The notes under the pieces are model-generated. The model was not told the origin of the DNA. It saw only the letters and a program-made list of their open reading frames with translations, and did not search any database. This document shows, piece after piece, positions 27,453 to 35,904 of a stretch of DNA of 56,953 bases. Numbering within the stretch: the stretch's first letter is position 1; the number at the start of each line of letters is the position of its first letter. Source of the stretch: Bacillus sp. AFS088145 (lineage in GTDB: Bacteria; Bacillota; Bacilli; Bacillales; Bacillaceae_G). The stretch spans positions 140,569-197,521 of the forward strand of contig NZ_NUUX01000005.1 of the NCBI RefSeq assembly GCF_002564465.1. Reading direction: 5' to 3'. Both the position numbers and the translations under genes were made by a program.

Positions 27453-28082
27453 TTGCTTTACATATACTCAATTCTAATTTTTATTGCAATCGTAGTTTTA
27501 CTCTTAATCATTTTCGTCCTTTTTATAAATATGAAAGTCAATATTTTATCCGTTTATACAAATGAAGAACGATTTATGAATATTAAACTGTCTATCTTGA
27601 ACAACCTATTGCATTTCGCCTTTACGATTCCTTTAAAGAAACCGAAAGAGGTAAAGGAGGACGTATCAGATTTAGAGAAAAAAAGGGATTTGTCTGTCCT
27701 ACAACAAATTGATTTTTTCATAAATTTATACTCCAACGGACATACTATCATTACAAAATTTTTAAACACTGTACAAATTTACAATTTAACTTATCATATT
27801 CATTTTGGTGTCGGAAATTCTGCTTTAACAGGGATATCAATTGGGACAGCTTATAGTGCGATCGGAATTTTTGAAAACTTATTAAAGAAATTTACGATAT
27901 TACATCATCCGCCAACGATCGATATCACGCCCAACTATTATACATCCGTAATGGAAACTACTGGTAAGATACGGTTTTCATTTTCGGTACGAAAGGCAGT
28001 CTTTGCGGGATTATTATTACTTAAAGCATATTTAAAAACTAGAAAAGACTTTAAAGCAACACATCCAATCGAAACTAATTAG
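27453..28082 (+). CDS. ytfI: DUF2953 membrane protein YtfI
   Basis: A 209-residue protein with an N-terminal transmembrane helix (about residues 3-25) and a DUF2953 domain; HIHFGVGNSALTGISIGTAY and the C-terminal IRFSFSVRKAVFAGLLLLKAY are typical. The function is unknown. In B. subtilis ytfI is next to ytfJ (gerW), as here (12-base gap), and the pair is linked to sporulation. The start is TTG 27453 with AAGGGTGG just upstream; no ATG is available near. Co-transcription with gerW is very likely. Confidence 0.82.
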   Translation: MLYIYSILIFIAIVVLLLIIFVLFINMKVNILSVYTNEERFMNIKLSILNNLLHFAFTIPLKKPKEVKEDVSDLEKKRDLSVLQQIDFFINLYSNGHTIITKFLNTVQIYNLTYHIHFGVGNSALTGISIGTAYSAIGIFENLLKKFTILHHPPTIDITPNYYTSVMETTGKIRFSFSVRKAVFAGLLLLKAYLKTRKDFKATHPIETN

Positions 28083-28094
28083 AGGTGATTATCA

Positions 28095-28538
28095 ATGAGT
28101 CAACATCCTATTGGAGACTTAATGCACGCGGCAATGGAAAATTTATCAGCAATGATTAATGTAAATACAATTATTGGTGATCCAATTTCAACACCAGATG
28201 GAAGCTTAATCTTAACCGTATCAAAAGTAGGGGTTGGCTTTGCAGCTGGTGGAAGTGAATTCCGAAATTACCATTTAGTAGATGGTGTTAAAGAAGCTGA
28301 AGTAAGAAGTCCACATCCATTTGGAGGAGGTACAGGTGGAGGTGCTTCAATCACTCCGATTGCCTTTTTAATTGTAGGTAAAGATGGTGTTAAACTACTT
28401 CATCTAGATCAAAATACACATTTAATCGAAAAGCTAATGGATTTAACGCCACAAGCGTTAGAAAAAGTAAAAAAATATATGAAGAAAAAAGATGATTCAG
28501 ATAAACATGTGGACGATTTTGATTCAGATTTAGATTAA
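28095..28538 (+). CDS. gerW: Spore germination protein GerW (YtfJ)
   Basis: A 147-residue Spore_YtfJ family protein: MSQHPIGDLMHAAMENLSAMI, a glycine-rich central part (GVGFAAGGSEF and PFGGGTGGGASITPIAF) and an acidic C-terminus. In B. subtilis GerW is made in the forespore and is needed for normal germination, in part through cortex-lytic enzyme function. AGAGGTG precedes ATG 28095. It is the second gene of the ytfI-gerW pair and lies upstream of tpx, the same order as in B. subtilis. Confidence 0.93.
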   Translation: MSQHPIGDLMHAAMENLSAMINVNTIIGDPISTPDGSLILTVSKVGVGFAAGGSEFRNYHLVDGVKEAEVRSPHPFGGGTGGGASITPIAFLIVGKDGVKLLHLDQNTHLIEKLMDLTPQALEKVKKYMKKKDDSDKHVDDFDSDLD

Positions 28539-28629
28539 ATATAAAATTTAAGTAAAGTTAATTGCATTCAAGGTTTCCTTCCAGTAAGATAAATGTTGTG
28601 AACATTTTGTAATTTTGGGAGGAAATATC

Positions 28630-29130
28630 ATGGCATCTGTAACATTTAAAAACAATCCAGTAACTCTTATTGGACAAGAAGTAAAAGTAGGAGAAAAAGC
28701 TCCAAGCTTTACTGTATTAGCAAACGATTTAAGCCCTGTAACTTTAGAGGCTTCAGCTAATAAAGTACGCTTAATTAGCGCAGTACCTTCTGTAGATACT
28801 GGAATTTGTGATGCACAAACTCGTCGTTTTAACGAAGAATTATCAAACGTAGAAAACGTTGAAGTTTTAACAATTTCAATGGACTTACCATTCGCACAAA
28901 AAAGATGGTGTGCTGCTAGTGGTTTAGAAAATGTACATACTTACTCTGATCACCGTGATGCATCTTTTGGTGAAGCATTTGGTGTTTTAATGCAAGAATT
29001 ACGTTTATTAGCTCGTGCAGTATTCGTAGTCGATTCAAAGGATGTTGTTACTTACGTTGAGTATGTAGCTGAAGGCACAACTCATCCAAACTATGAAGCA
29101 GCAATCGAAGCTGTAAAAGCTGCAAAATAA
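28630..29130 (+). CDS. tpx: Thiol peroxidase
   Basis: A 166-residue atypical 2-Cys peroxiredoxin that reduces peroxides using thioredoxin. The peroxidatic cysteine is C60 in [15 protein letters not shown] and the resolving cysteine is C94 in [10 protein letters not shown], the usual Tpx pair. ATG 28630 is chosen because GGGAGG lies about 8 bases upstream; upstream in-frame codons overlap it. Length matches the family. Monocistronic with a terminator. Often stress-regulated in bacilli, but I see no clear PerR or Spx site. Confidence 0.95.
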   Translation: MASVTFKNNPVTLIGQEVKVGEKAPSFTVLANDLSPVTLEASANKVRLISAVPSVDTGICDAQTRRFNEELSNVENVEVLTISMDLPFAQKRWCAASGLENVHTYSDHRDASFGEAFGVLMQELRLLARAVFVVDSKDVVTYVEYVAEGTTHPNYEAAIEAVKAAK

Positions 29131-29160
29131 TAACAATAACTCTATTAAGAGGTAAAAGGG

Positions 29161-29189
29161 CTGTCGAGTAGATCTCGGCAGTTTTTTTT
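29161..29189 (+). terminator. Terminator of tpx
   Basis: CTGTCGAG pairs with CTCGGCAG (one G.T pair), followed by eight T. Confidence 0.88.
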
Positions 29190-29194
29190 GCATT

Positions 29195-29222
29195 AAAAAG
29201 GCATTCACAAATATGAATGCCT
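29195..29222 (-). terminator. Terminator of proC
   Basis: On the minus strand AGGCATTCA pairs with TGAATGCCT, followed by TTTTT. It faces the tpx terminator. Confidence 0.85.
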
Positions 29223-29252
29223 AAGTGTGTAAATATCAGACTGTTGTCAAGA

Positions 29253-30059
29253 TTATTTACCTAAAGAAACTGATTTCTCAGTACAACGTTCCATAGCCGA
29301 GATAATAGATGAGCGGAAGCCTTGTTTTTCTAATTCAGCAATTGCTTCAATTGTAGCACCACCTGGTGTGCAAACTTGGTCCTTTAATTCCCCAGGATGT
29401 AATTCCGTTTCAAGTACCATCTTTGCTGCACCTAAAACTGCTTGGGCTGCTAACTTATATGCCTGGTCACGCGTTATACCTTGTAATACAGCTCCGTCTG
29501 CTAAAGCTTCGATCATTAAGTAAACATAAGCTGGAGAAGAACCACTAACTGCAGGAATCGCATCCATTAATTTTTCATTTACTAATTCGCATTTTCCGAA
29601 GCTATTGAAAATTTCCATTACTTCACTTAACTCTTCGTTGCTCACTACATGATTATGACAAAGTGCACTCATGCCTTCTCTAACTAAGGAAGGAGTATTT
29701 GGCATCGTTCTAACGATTTTAACCTCTTTACCGAAAGATTTCTCAACACCTTCAAGAGTAATTCCAGCGGCAATCGTAATGATCACAGTATTACTTGAAA
29801 CAACTTCTTTAATTTCTTCAATAATAGTTGGATATAAATCAGGTTTAACTGCTAAAAACAAATAATCAACCTGCATTGCTAAATCGATATTACTATTTAA
29901 TGTGTGAACATTATATAAATCTTTTACTTTTACAAGTGTTTCATTAGACCTTGCACTTACATAAATTTGATGCTTTTCAATTACATTCGATTCAATTAAC
30001 CCACCAATCATAGCTTGGGCCATTTTACCGCAACCTATAAAACCAATCTTCTTATTCAT
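29253..30059 (-). CDS. proC: Pyrroline-5-carboxylate reductase
   Basis: A 268-residue enzyme catalysing the last step of proline synthesis, NAD(P)H reduction of pyrroline-5-carboxylate. N-terminal Rossmann motif IGFIGCGKMAQAMIGGL (about residues 4-20), VKIVRTMPNTPSLVREGMSAL, and the C-terminal signature HPGELKDQVCTPGGATIEAIAELE are all present. Bacillus has several paralogues (proG, proH, proI, comER); this looks like a canonical biosynthetic form but I cannot assign which. ATG 30059 has only a weak GGATGTGA site upstream. Monocistronic on the minus strand. Confidence 0.94.
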   Translation of the reverse strand: MNKKIGFIGCGKMAQAMIGGLIESNVIEKHQIYVSARSNETLVKVKDLYNVHTLNSNIDLAMQVDYLFLAVKPDLYPTIIEEIKEVVSSNTVIITIAAGITLEGVEKSFGKEVKIVRTMPNTPSLVREGMSALCHNHVVSNEELSEVMEIFNSFGKCELVNEKLMDAIPAVSGSSPAYVYLMIEALADGAVLQGITRDQAYKLAAQAVLGAAKMVLETELHPGELKDQVCTPGGATIEAIAELEKQGFRSSIISAMERCTEKSVSLGK

Positions 30060-30223
30060 TTGTTCTCACATCCAATATATTTAATAAATTGAATTATACA
30101 TGAGGGGTTAAATATTACCAAATAATACATTATTAAAAAAAAATAATGTATGGATATCCACAAGGAATTATTTTTTGTAAAATAGAAATTGTAAAGAAAA
30201 TTGACTCTTTATTTGGGGGTATT

Positions 30224-31264
30224 ATGAAACAAATTTTAAAAGAATCAAATCATAAAACTACAATTGAGATTATTCAACAACTTATTCAAACATATGGTGG
30301 AACTTCATTAACACATTTAGGATTACTTGGAGATAAAAAAGTATTTCTTTCAGAAGATCAAAAATCTACATTTGTTTACCGTAAACAAGGTAATAAATTA
30401 GTTGTTCTATGTGATCCAATTGGTGAGATTTCTTTTGAAAAAATAAAGGAGTTTGAAAATTATTCAAGGAGTATAAAATGTATTCCGTGTTTTTATCAAA
30501 TAGATGATAACTCAAAAAAGTTGTATGAAAAAGCTGGCTATCGATTGTTAAAATTAGGTGAAGAAGCAATAGTTGAATTAGAGGATTTCGAAATTGCAGG
30601 TAAAAAAGGAGCAAAACTAAGAACCAAAAGGAACAAATTCATTCGACAAGGATATCAATTTGAAGTGTCAATGCCTGGCCATTCTATAGGTCTACTTCAA
30701 GAGCTAAAAGGGGTCTCAGATGTATGGTTAAACGGAAGAGAAGAGCTATCCTTTTCAGTTGGTTCATTTCATTTTGATTATGTTTCAAATTTTCCGATAG
30801 GAATCTTAAGGGATAAAAATGGTCAAGTTATTGCTTTTGCGACATTACCGATTCAAGGACAAAATATAACAATCGATTTAATGAGATATTTAAAAGAATT
30901 ACCATATGGAACGATGGATATGCTTTTTGTTTCCATTATGTTTTGGGCAAAAGAAAATGGATTTAAAAGCTGTAGCCTTGGAATGGCACCTTTAGCAAAT
31001 GTTGGCCAAGATTCAAAATCATCAATCATCGAAAAATCTGCAAAAATGATCTTTAAATATGGTAACTCAATTTATAACTTTAAAGGATTATTAACTTTTA
31101 AAAGTAAATTTGCGAATAAATGGGAATCAAAGTACTTAGCATACAAACCATATACATTACTTTCGGTTATCACAAGCATATATCACCTAGTTCATGGAAC
31201 TAAATCTTTGAACTATATAACTCGATTTATGAAGCCGATAGAAAAGAAAGTGAAAATTAGTTAA
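30224..31264 (+). CDS. Stand-alone MprF-type catalytic domain (DUF2156)
   Basis: A 346-residue soluble protein matching the C-terminal catalytic domain of MprF/phosphatidylglycerol lysyltransferases (two GNAT-like folds): GGTSLTHLGLLGDKKVFLS, VVLCDPIGEIS, LRTKRNKFIRQGYQFEV, DLMRYLKELPYGTMDMLFVS, FKSCSLGMAPLANVG and YNFKGLLTFKSKFANKWESKYLAY. In MprF this domain transfers an aminoacyl group from aminoacyl-tRNA to phosphatidylglycerol. The multi-helix flippase half is missing and no transmembrane segment is seen, so substrate and location are uncertain. ATG 30224 follows GGGGGT; an earlier in-frame start (30146) has no ribosome binding site. Confidence 0.82.
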   Translation: MKQILKESNHKTTIEIIQQLIQTYGGTSLTHLGLLGDKKVFLSEDQKSTFVYRKQGNKLVVLCDPIGEISFEKIKEFENYSRSIKCIPCFYQIDDNSKKLYEKAGYRLLKLGEEAIVELEDFEIAGKKGAKLRTKRNKFIRQGYQFEVSMPGHSIGLLQELKGVSDVWLNGREELSFSVGSFHFDYVSNFPIGILRDKNGQVIAFATLPIQGQNITIDLMRYLKELPYGTMDMLFVSIMFWAKENGFKSCSLGMAPLANVGQDSKSSIIEKSAKMIFKYGNSIYNFKGLLTFKSKFANKWESKYLAYKPYTLLSVITSIYHLVHGTKSLNYITRFMKPIEKKVKIS

Positions 31265-31295
31265 CGAGGTCCTCTATATAAGAGGTCTTTTTTTA
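31265..31295 (+). terminator. Terminator of the DUF2156 gene
   Basis: CCTCT/AGAGG hairpin with flanking GAGG and TCTT partial pairing, followed by seven T. Short stem. Confidence 0.6.
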
Positions 31296-31571
31296 TGCTT
31301 TTCATTATTGCTCCATGAAAAAGTTACTGTTCGTTATATCATAGTGACATTAATTCCAGTGCAATACAAAAAAACTACATAAAAAGTTCAAATTGTATTA
31401 AATAAAAGTAAACATTCATCATTTAAAATTAAATTAACAGTACTGGATTAAAATTGATTAAAAAAACCAAATACTTTCTAATAGAAGAAAATTATTAAAG
31501 TGGACACGTTTAAGAGCCATACGTATAATGAAACACAATGACTGTTCTATTATGAAAGTGAGGAAAGAAAA
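31296..31571. other. AT-rich spacer upstream of ytxK
   Basis: No gene, hairpin or recognised operator is seen in this stretch. It must contain the ytxK promoter; no consensus pair stands out. The AGTGAGGAAAG ribosome binding site of ytxK is at its right end. Confidence 0.5.
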
Positions 31572-32564
31572 ATGGTAAAAGAGAATTCAGTGGAATTTTT
31601 ATTTAATTACATAGATGAATCGACAGAATGTTTAAAAGATAATTTAGAAATTTCTTATTTAGAGGCATTAATTGAAACGGGTGAAAATTTCTTTGAAGGG
31701 GAAGTTTTGCAAGAAGAAATTAATGGTTCACAAAAAGATAAGCTTATGAATACAATTCAACAATTTACATCAACTTCAAAAGATAATGAGAGTATCCGTA
31801 GAGCATTTCAATTAGCGATATTAAAAGGTATGAAGCAAGGTGTACAAACAAATCATGAAATGACTCCAGATGGTATTGCTTTTATTATTACTTATTTAGT
31901 TGGAAAACTTACTGAGGGGAAACAAAATTTAACTATCTTAGATCCGGCAATTGGTACTGGAAATCTTTTATTAACAATTTTAAATTCTTCAAAGGATAAA
32001 TTTACTGATTCTGTTGGAATAGATGTAGACGACGTTCTTGTTAGAATCGCATTTGTTATAGGCAACTTACTAGGACATGAAATAGAACTATTTAATCAAG
32101 ACAGTTTAGCGCCATTATTTGTAGATCCGGTTGATCTTGTTGTTTGTGATCTACCAATTGGTTTTTATCCAAATGCTGAACGTACAAAAGAGTTTACTTT
32201 ACAAGCAAAAGAAGGCATGTCTTATGCTCATCATTTATTTATTGAGCAAAGTATGAACTACTTAAAATCTGGAGGATTTTTCATTTCGCTAGTTCCAAAT
32301 CACCTATTTACTTCAGAGCAATCTACTCAATTACAAAGCTATATTAATGAAACAGGTGTTATTCAAGGATTGATACAGTTGCCAGTATCTGCCTTTAAGG
32401 ACGAAAAACATCAAAAAAGTATATTAATAATCCGCAAAAATGCAGAAAATATGAAGAAGCCAAAACAGGCTTTATTAGTTGATTTTCCTAAGTTATCGAA
32501 TATAAAAGCAGTTGAAGATATTATGCTTCAAATGAATGAATGGTTTAAAGAAAATTTACAATAA
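31572..32564 (+). CDS. ytxK: SAM-dependent methyltransferase-fold protein YtxK
   Basis: A 330-residue class I methyltransferase-like protein of the N6-adenine DNA methylase fold. An N-terminal helical part (about residues 1-95) is followed by motif I ILDPAIGTGNLLLTIL (about 121-136) and VCDLPIGFYP (about 192-201) at motif IV, where active adenine methylases have (N/D)PP(Y/F). The second proline is replaced, so DNA-methylating activity is doubtful. No restriction gene is nearby. In B. subtilis ytxK also precedes ackA. It ends about 90 bases before ackA, which has a promoter in the gap. Confidence 0.88.
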   Translation: MVKENSVEFLFNYIDESTECLKDNLEISYLEALIETGENFFEGEVLQEEINGSQKDKLMNTIQQFTSTSKDNESIRRAFQLAILKGMKQGVQTNHEMTPDGIAFIITYLVGKLTEGKQNLTILDPAIGTGNLLLTILNSSKDKFTDSVGIDVDDVLVRIAFVIGNLLGHEIELFNQDSLAPLFVDPVDLVVCDLPIGFYPNAERTKEFTLQAKEGMSYAHHLFIEQSMNYLKSGGFFISLVPNHLFTSEQSTQLQSYINETGVIQGLIQLPVSAFKDEKHQKSILIIRKNAENMKKPKQALLVDFPKLSNIKAVEDIMLQMNEWFKENLQ

Positions 32565-32573
32565 TTGAACTTT

Positions 32574-32602
32574 TAAACACGTAAACTAATTTGTGTTATA
32601 AT
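32574..32602 (+). promoter_or_regulatory. Predicted promoter of ackA
   Basis: -10 TATAAT (32597-32602) with upstream TG (extended -10, TGTTATAAT) and a -35 TAAACA (32574-32579) at 17 bases. No cre-like site for CcpA activation is seen upstream, unlike B. subtilis ackA. Confidence 0.6.
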
Positions 32603-32654
32603 AATTTCAGCTAAAAAAATATAACAGTTTCATGTTTAAAGGAGATGTAAAAAC

Positions 32655-33845
32655 ATGGCAAATATTCTTGCTATTAATGCAGGTTCATCGTCATTAAAAT
32701 TTCAATTAATTGAAATGCCTAGTGAAAAAGTACTTACAATTGGTTTGGTAGAGCGTATCGGTTTAAAGGATAGCGTTTTTGTAATTTCTGTAAACGGGGA
32801 AAAAATTAAAGAAGTAACTGATATTGCTGATCATTCTGTTGCAGTAAAAATGCTTCTTGAAAAGCTAACAGGTTTAGGAATTATTACTTCATTCGATGAA
32901 ATTCATGGAGTTGGACATCGTGTAGTTCACGGTGGAGAACTATTTACAGATTCTGCTTTAATTACTGAAGAAGTTGAGCAACAAATTGATGAACTTTCTG
33001 ATTTAGCTCCGCTTCATAACCCAGCTAACCTAGTTGGTATTCGTGCATTCAAAGAATTATTACCAAATATTCCTGCAGTAGCTGTATTTGATACTGCATT
33101 CCATCAAACAATGCCTGAAGAGTCTTACTTATATAGCTTACCTTATGAGTACTATAAACAATTTGGTATTCGTAAATATGGATTCCACGGTACATCACAT
33201 AAGTATGTAACAGAAAGAGCTGCTGAATTAATTGGTAAGCCACTTGAAGAATTAAGACTTATTTCATGTCATTTAGGAAATGGTGCAAGTATTGCTGCAG
33301 TTGATGGTGGAAAATCAATTGACACTTCAATGGGATTCACTCCACTTGCAGGTGTAACAATGGGAACTCGTTCTGGTAACTTAGACCCAGCTTTAATCCC
33401 ATTTATTATGGAAAAAACGGGTAAAACAGCTGAGGAAGTACTTGATGTATTAAATAAACAAAGTGGTATGCTTGGTATCTCTGGATTCTCAAGTGACTTA
33501 CGTGATATTGAGACTGCAGCTGAAGAAGGTAATAAACGAGCTAAAATCGCTCAAAGTGTATTCATTGAACGTATCCACAAATATTTAGGTTCTTACGCTG
33601 CTCGTATGAAAGGCGTAGATGCGATTATTTTCACTGCTGGTATTGGAGAAAATGGTCCAGAAATTCGTCAAGCCGTTCTAGAAGGTCTTGAATTTATGGG
33701 GGTTTATTTTGACCCAAGTAAAAATAACTTTAGAGGAAAAGAAGCTTTCATTAGCTTTGATCACTCTCCAGTTAAAGTAATCGTAATTCCAACTAATGAA
33801 GAAGTTGTAATCGCAAGAGATGTAGTACGAGTTGGAATGAAATAA
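32655..33845 (+). CDS. ackA: Acetate kinase
   Basis: A 396-residue ASKHA-fold kinase, interconverting acetyl phosphate plus ADP and acetate plus ATP, the overflow route from acetyl-CoA. Motifs: [18 protein letters not shown] at the N-terminus, GHRVVHGGE (about residues 88-96), [36 protein letters not shown], and [11 protein letters not shown] near the C-terminus. AAAGGAGAT precedes ATG 32655. Length equals the family norm. It follows ytxK, as in B. subtilis, and ends in an unusually large nested hairpin. Confidence 0.97.
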   Translation: MANILAINAGSSSLKFQLIEMPSEKVLTIGLVERIGLKDSVFVISVNGEKIKEVTDIADHSVAVKMLLEKLTGLGIITSFDEIHGVGHRVVHGGELFTDSALITEEVEQQIDELSDLAPLHNPANLVGIRAFKELLPNIPAVAVFDTAFHQTMPEESYLYSLPYEYYKQFGIRKYGFHGTSHKYVTERAAELIGKPLEELRLISCHLGNGASIAAVDGGKSIDTSMGFTPLAGVTMGTRSGNLDPALIPFIMEKTGKTAEEVLDVLNKQSGMLGISGFSSDLRDIETAAEEGNKRAKIAQSVFIERIHKYLGSYAARMKGVDAIIFTAGIGENGPEIRQAVLEGLEFMGVYFDPSKNNFRGKEAFISFDHSPVKVIVIPTNEEVVIARDVVRVGMK

Positions 33846-33861
33846 TTTTTTAGTAAACATA

Positions 33862-33933
33862 AACGTAGAGCATACAAAAATAGATGACCTCATATTCTTA
33901 AATTGAGATCACTTTTTGGCTCTACGTTTTTTT
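33862..33933 (+). terminator. Large nested terminator of ackA
   Basis: AACGTAGAGC (33862-33871) pairs with GCTCTACGTT (33919-33928), followed by T. The loop contains a second hairpin, TGACCTCA with TGAGATCA. Confidence 0.7.
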
Positions 33934-33950
33934 ATATTCGAGGTGATAGT

Positions 33951-34802
33951 ATGGATCAAATGAAAGAGTATAATCTATGGCTTGAACTGAACGATTTGAT
34001 TGAAAAGAAACAACAACAGCGAAATTTAAATAAACTTGAACTTATGTATCAAAATGCTTCTAATTTTCTCCTCCAAAAAATACCTCAGAGCTATTCGAAT
34101 ACTTTTAATGAATTTTTTTCAACTGCTTTTTTCCACACTCAATCATTAATACAAACAACAAAACAGTTTCAAGAAAAGAAATTAGATATTCTTAATCGAG
34201 CTCAAATTTTAAAAAGTGATGTTATCACAATAAGTGATTTAAGAAAGCTACCATTAAGACAATTGAATTTTTTAGCTGAACAAGAAATATCGAAAGCATT
34301 AATAGTCTCAAGTGTTCAAGGTGGAATAAGTGGAACTAGTACGAAGCTTGCTTTATTTGGTGATTTACCGGCTTTATTATTTATTAATCTTAAAACGGTA
34401 CAAGAAATAGCTCTTTGTTATGGATATGATGTAAGTATTCCAAAAGAGATGGAATGTAGCTTAAAAGTATTACAAGGTGCAATCCTCCCATCAACCGAAA
34501 AATACGTTGTTTGGAGTAATTTAATGAACGATATTTTAAAGCATGAGGATTCTGACGTATTTGCAACTTGGGAAAATGAATTTAATGGAGAAGGGGTCTA
34601 TTATACAGTCATATTACAAATGTGCAAGTTATTAATGATCCATTCATTACGGAATAAGGTTTTAGGTGGTATTCCTTTATTAGGAGTTACTGTTGGGGCA
34701 AAATGGAATGAATCATTTACAAAAAACATATTAGAATATACAAAGAAATTTTATCAATATCGTATATTATCGGAACGGATAAACCAGGAGCCAACAAATT
34801 AA
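33951..34802 (+). CDS. EcsC family protein
   Basis: A 283-residue protein of the EcsC family, named after the third gene of the B. subtilis ecs operon. EWKxW-like YNLWLELNDLIEK at the start, the conserved VQGGISGTSTKLALFGDLPALLFINLKTVQEIALCYGYD core (two helices with small residues that may insert into membrane), and VTVGAKWNESFTKN at the end support this. The function of EcsC is unknown; ecsAB are linked to protease and secretion traits. ATG 33951 follows GAGGTGATA; an earlier in-frame frame start overlaps the ackA terminator. Monocistronic with its own terminator. Confidence 0.8.
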   Translation: MDQMKEYNLWLELNDLIEKKQQQRNLNKLELMYQNASNFLLQKIPQSYSNTFNEFFSTAFFHTQSLIQTTKQFQEKKLDILNRAQILKSDVITISDLRKLPLRQLNFLAEQEISKALIVSSVQGGISGTSTKLALFGDLPALLFINLKTVQEIALCYGYDVSIPKEMECSLKVLQGAILPSTEKYVVWSNLMNDILKHEDSDVFATWENEFNGEGVYYTVILQMCKLLMIHSLRNKVLGGIPLLGVTVGAKWNESFTKNILEYTKKFYQYRILSERINQEPTN

Positions 34803-34815
34803 ATCGCAATTTGAG

Positions 34816-34846
34816 AAGCTAACAAATTATCTGTTAGCTTTTTTAA
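34816..34846 (+). terminator. Terminator of the EcsC-family gene
   Basis: AAGCTAACA pairs with TGTTAGCTT, followed by TTTT. Nearly the same stem recurs at 35179-35210. Confidence 0.85.
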
Positions 34847-34969
34847 TGTGGAATGAGTGGAAACGGACTTGAACCTCCATTAGACAATTTACTCTTAGCC
34901 CATCCAATACCCGTTTGGTTGTAAACGAGTATATGGTATGCTAATAGAAAACCATTCAAGGAGACAATT

Positions 34970-35158
34970 ATGAAGCCTACATCAAGTTTTCAACTAGAAC
35001 AATCCGTTGGAAAGTTACGAAAAGTGATTGACCAACTAAACAAGCAAATTAAAGAAGCATCTTCCGATAAAGTTGCGAATGAAACCATCAGACTAAAAGA
35101 GGAACTGAAAACAATCGGAGACACGCTTTTACAAATTCAAAAGCGCGAAAATGAATAA
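34970..35158 (+). CDS. Small predicted coiled-coil protein, 62 residues
   Basis: AAGGAGACA sits just upstream of ATG 34970 and the frame encodes 62 residues with a heptad-like Leu/Ile/Val pattern (VGKLRKVIDQLNKQIKEA and TIRLKEELKTIGDTLLQIQ). It is charged, soluble and predicted almost entirely helical. No family is recognised. It is convergent with the 107-residue minus-strand gene and shares a bidirectional terminator with it. The ribosome binding site and codon use support a real gene. Confidence 0.7.
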   Translation: MKPTSSFQLEQSVGKLRKVIDQLNKQIKEASSDKVANETIRLKEELKTIGDTLLQIQKRENE

Positions 35159-35178
35159 ACATAATAATAGGGATACAG

Positions 35179-35210
35179 AAAAAAGCTAACAAATTTATTG
35201 TTAGCTTTTT
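35179..35210. terminator. Bidirectional terminator between two small genes
   Basis: AAAAAAGCTAACAA pairs with TTGTTAGCTTTTT over a five-base loop; serves both the 62-residue plus-strand gene and the 107-residue minus-strand gene. Confidence 0.9.
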
Positions 35211-35532
35211 AACCATGTATTTTTGTATCATTCGACATTTGTTGGTTACTTCTAAACCAAATCCAAAGATCGTTAATAATTGATGCTAATTCTGCAATAT
35301 CAGAATTTAATTTACAGCTCAAAGCAAAATCAGATTCGTGATTTAATTGTTCTTGTTTATGATTAATCGAAAACTCTAAACGCTTAATTTGATCAGGTAT
35401 TTCACCACGGATATATTCCCATTCAGTAATAATCATCAGTTGTTGATCGCGAGAGTAATCTTCCCAATCCAGCTTTAGGCTTGGTAGAAAAATACCTAAT
35501 CGTTCATCGTATAAAAAATAATCTTGTAACAT
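35209..35532 (-). CDS. Unrecognised 107-residue protein
   Basis: GAGGGGGAG precedes ATG 35532. The 107 residues are acidic and largely helical, starting MLQDYFLYDERLGIFLPSLK, with several Trp and Tyr residues (WEDYSRDQQLMIITEWEYI) and a C-terminal IINDLWIWFRSNQQ. No transmembrane helix or signal peptide. The pattern resembles small conserved cytosolic proteins of bacilli with no known role; I do not recognise a named family. Its stop lies inside the shared terminator. Confidence 0.72.
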   Translation of the reverse strand: MLQDYFLYDERLGIFLPSLKLDWEDYSRDQQLMIITEWEYIRGEIPDQIKRLEFSINHKQEQLNHESDFALSCKLNSDIAELASIINDLWIWFRSNQQMSNDTKIHG

Positions 35533-35904
35533 TTTTTACTCCCCCTCATGACTATATTATACATTGAAAAAAATTTGTGAAACATATTGATTTTTAAAAT
35601 TCTAGATTTATGAAATGAAAATTGTTTGTAAATAGCCTAAAATCTAAAAATAAAAATTATTAAAATAAAAGGAAAATAATTCATAATAATAGAAAACATA
35701 GTTATCTTTTAATAAAATAATCTTACTATATTAAAGATATATGTATAAGATAATGACATAATTTTTAATGGACTGGCTTTATGCTTAAATAACACATTAA
35801 AAAGGTTAATGAGAATAGATTTTACAAATACATACAATTGATTGATTTATCTAGATGATTTTCAAAAATATATAAAATTATTTAGACTCGAAAGGAAGAG
35901 TTTT
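35533..35904. other. Very AT-rich spacer upstream of the SDR gene
   Basis: A 372-base stretch composed mostly of A and T with no convincing gene or hairpin. An in-frame extension of the SDR gene to 35842 exists but has no ribosome binding site. No recognised operator is seen. Confidence 0.5.

Noticed and set aside
31572-32564. Restriction-modification system
   Set aside because: Only a YtxK-type methyltransferase fold is present, with a degenerate motif IV and no restriction or specificity gene nearby.
32565-32654. Expected CcpA activation site for ackA
   Set aside because: No cre-like sequence is visible in this spacer, so I do not claim one although B. subtilis ackA has one.
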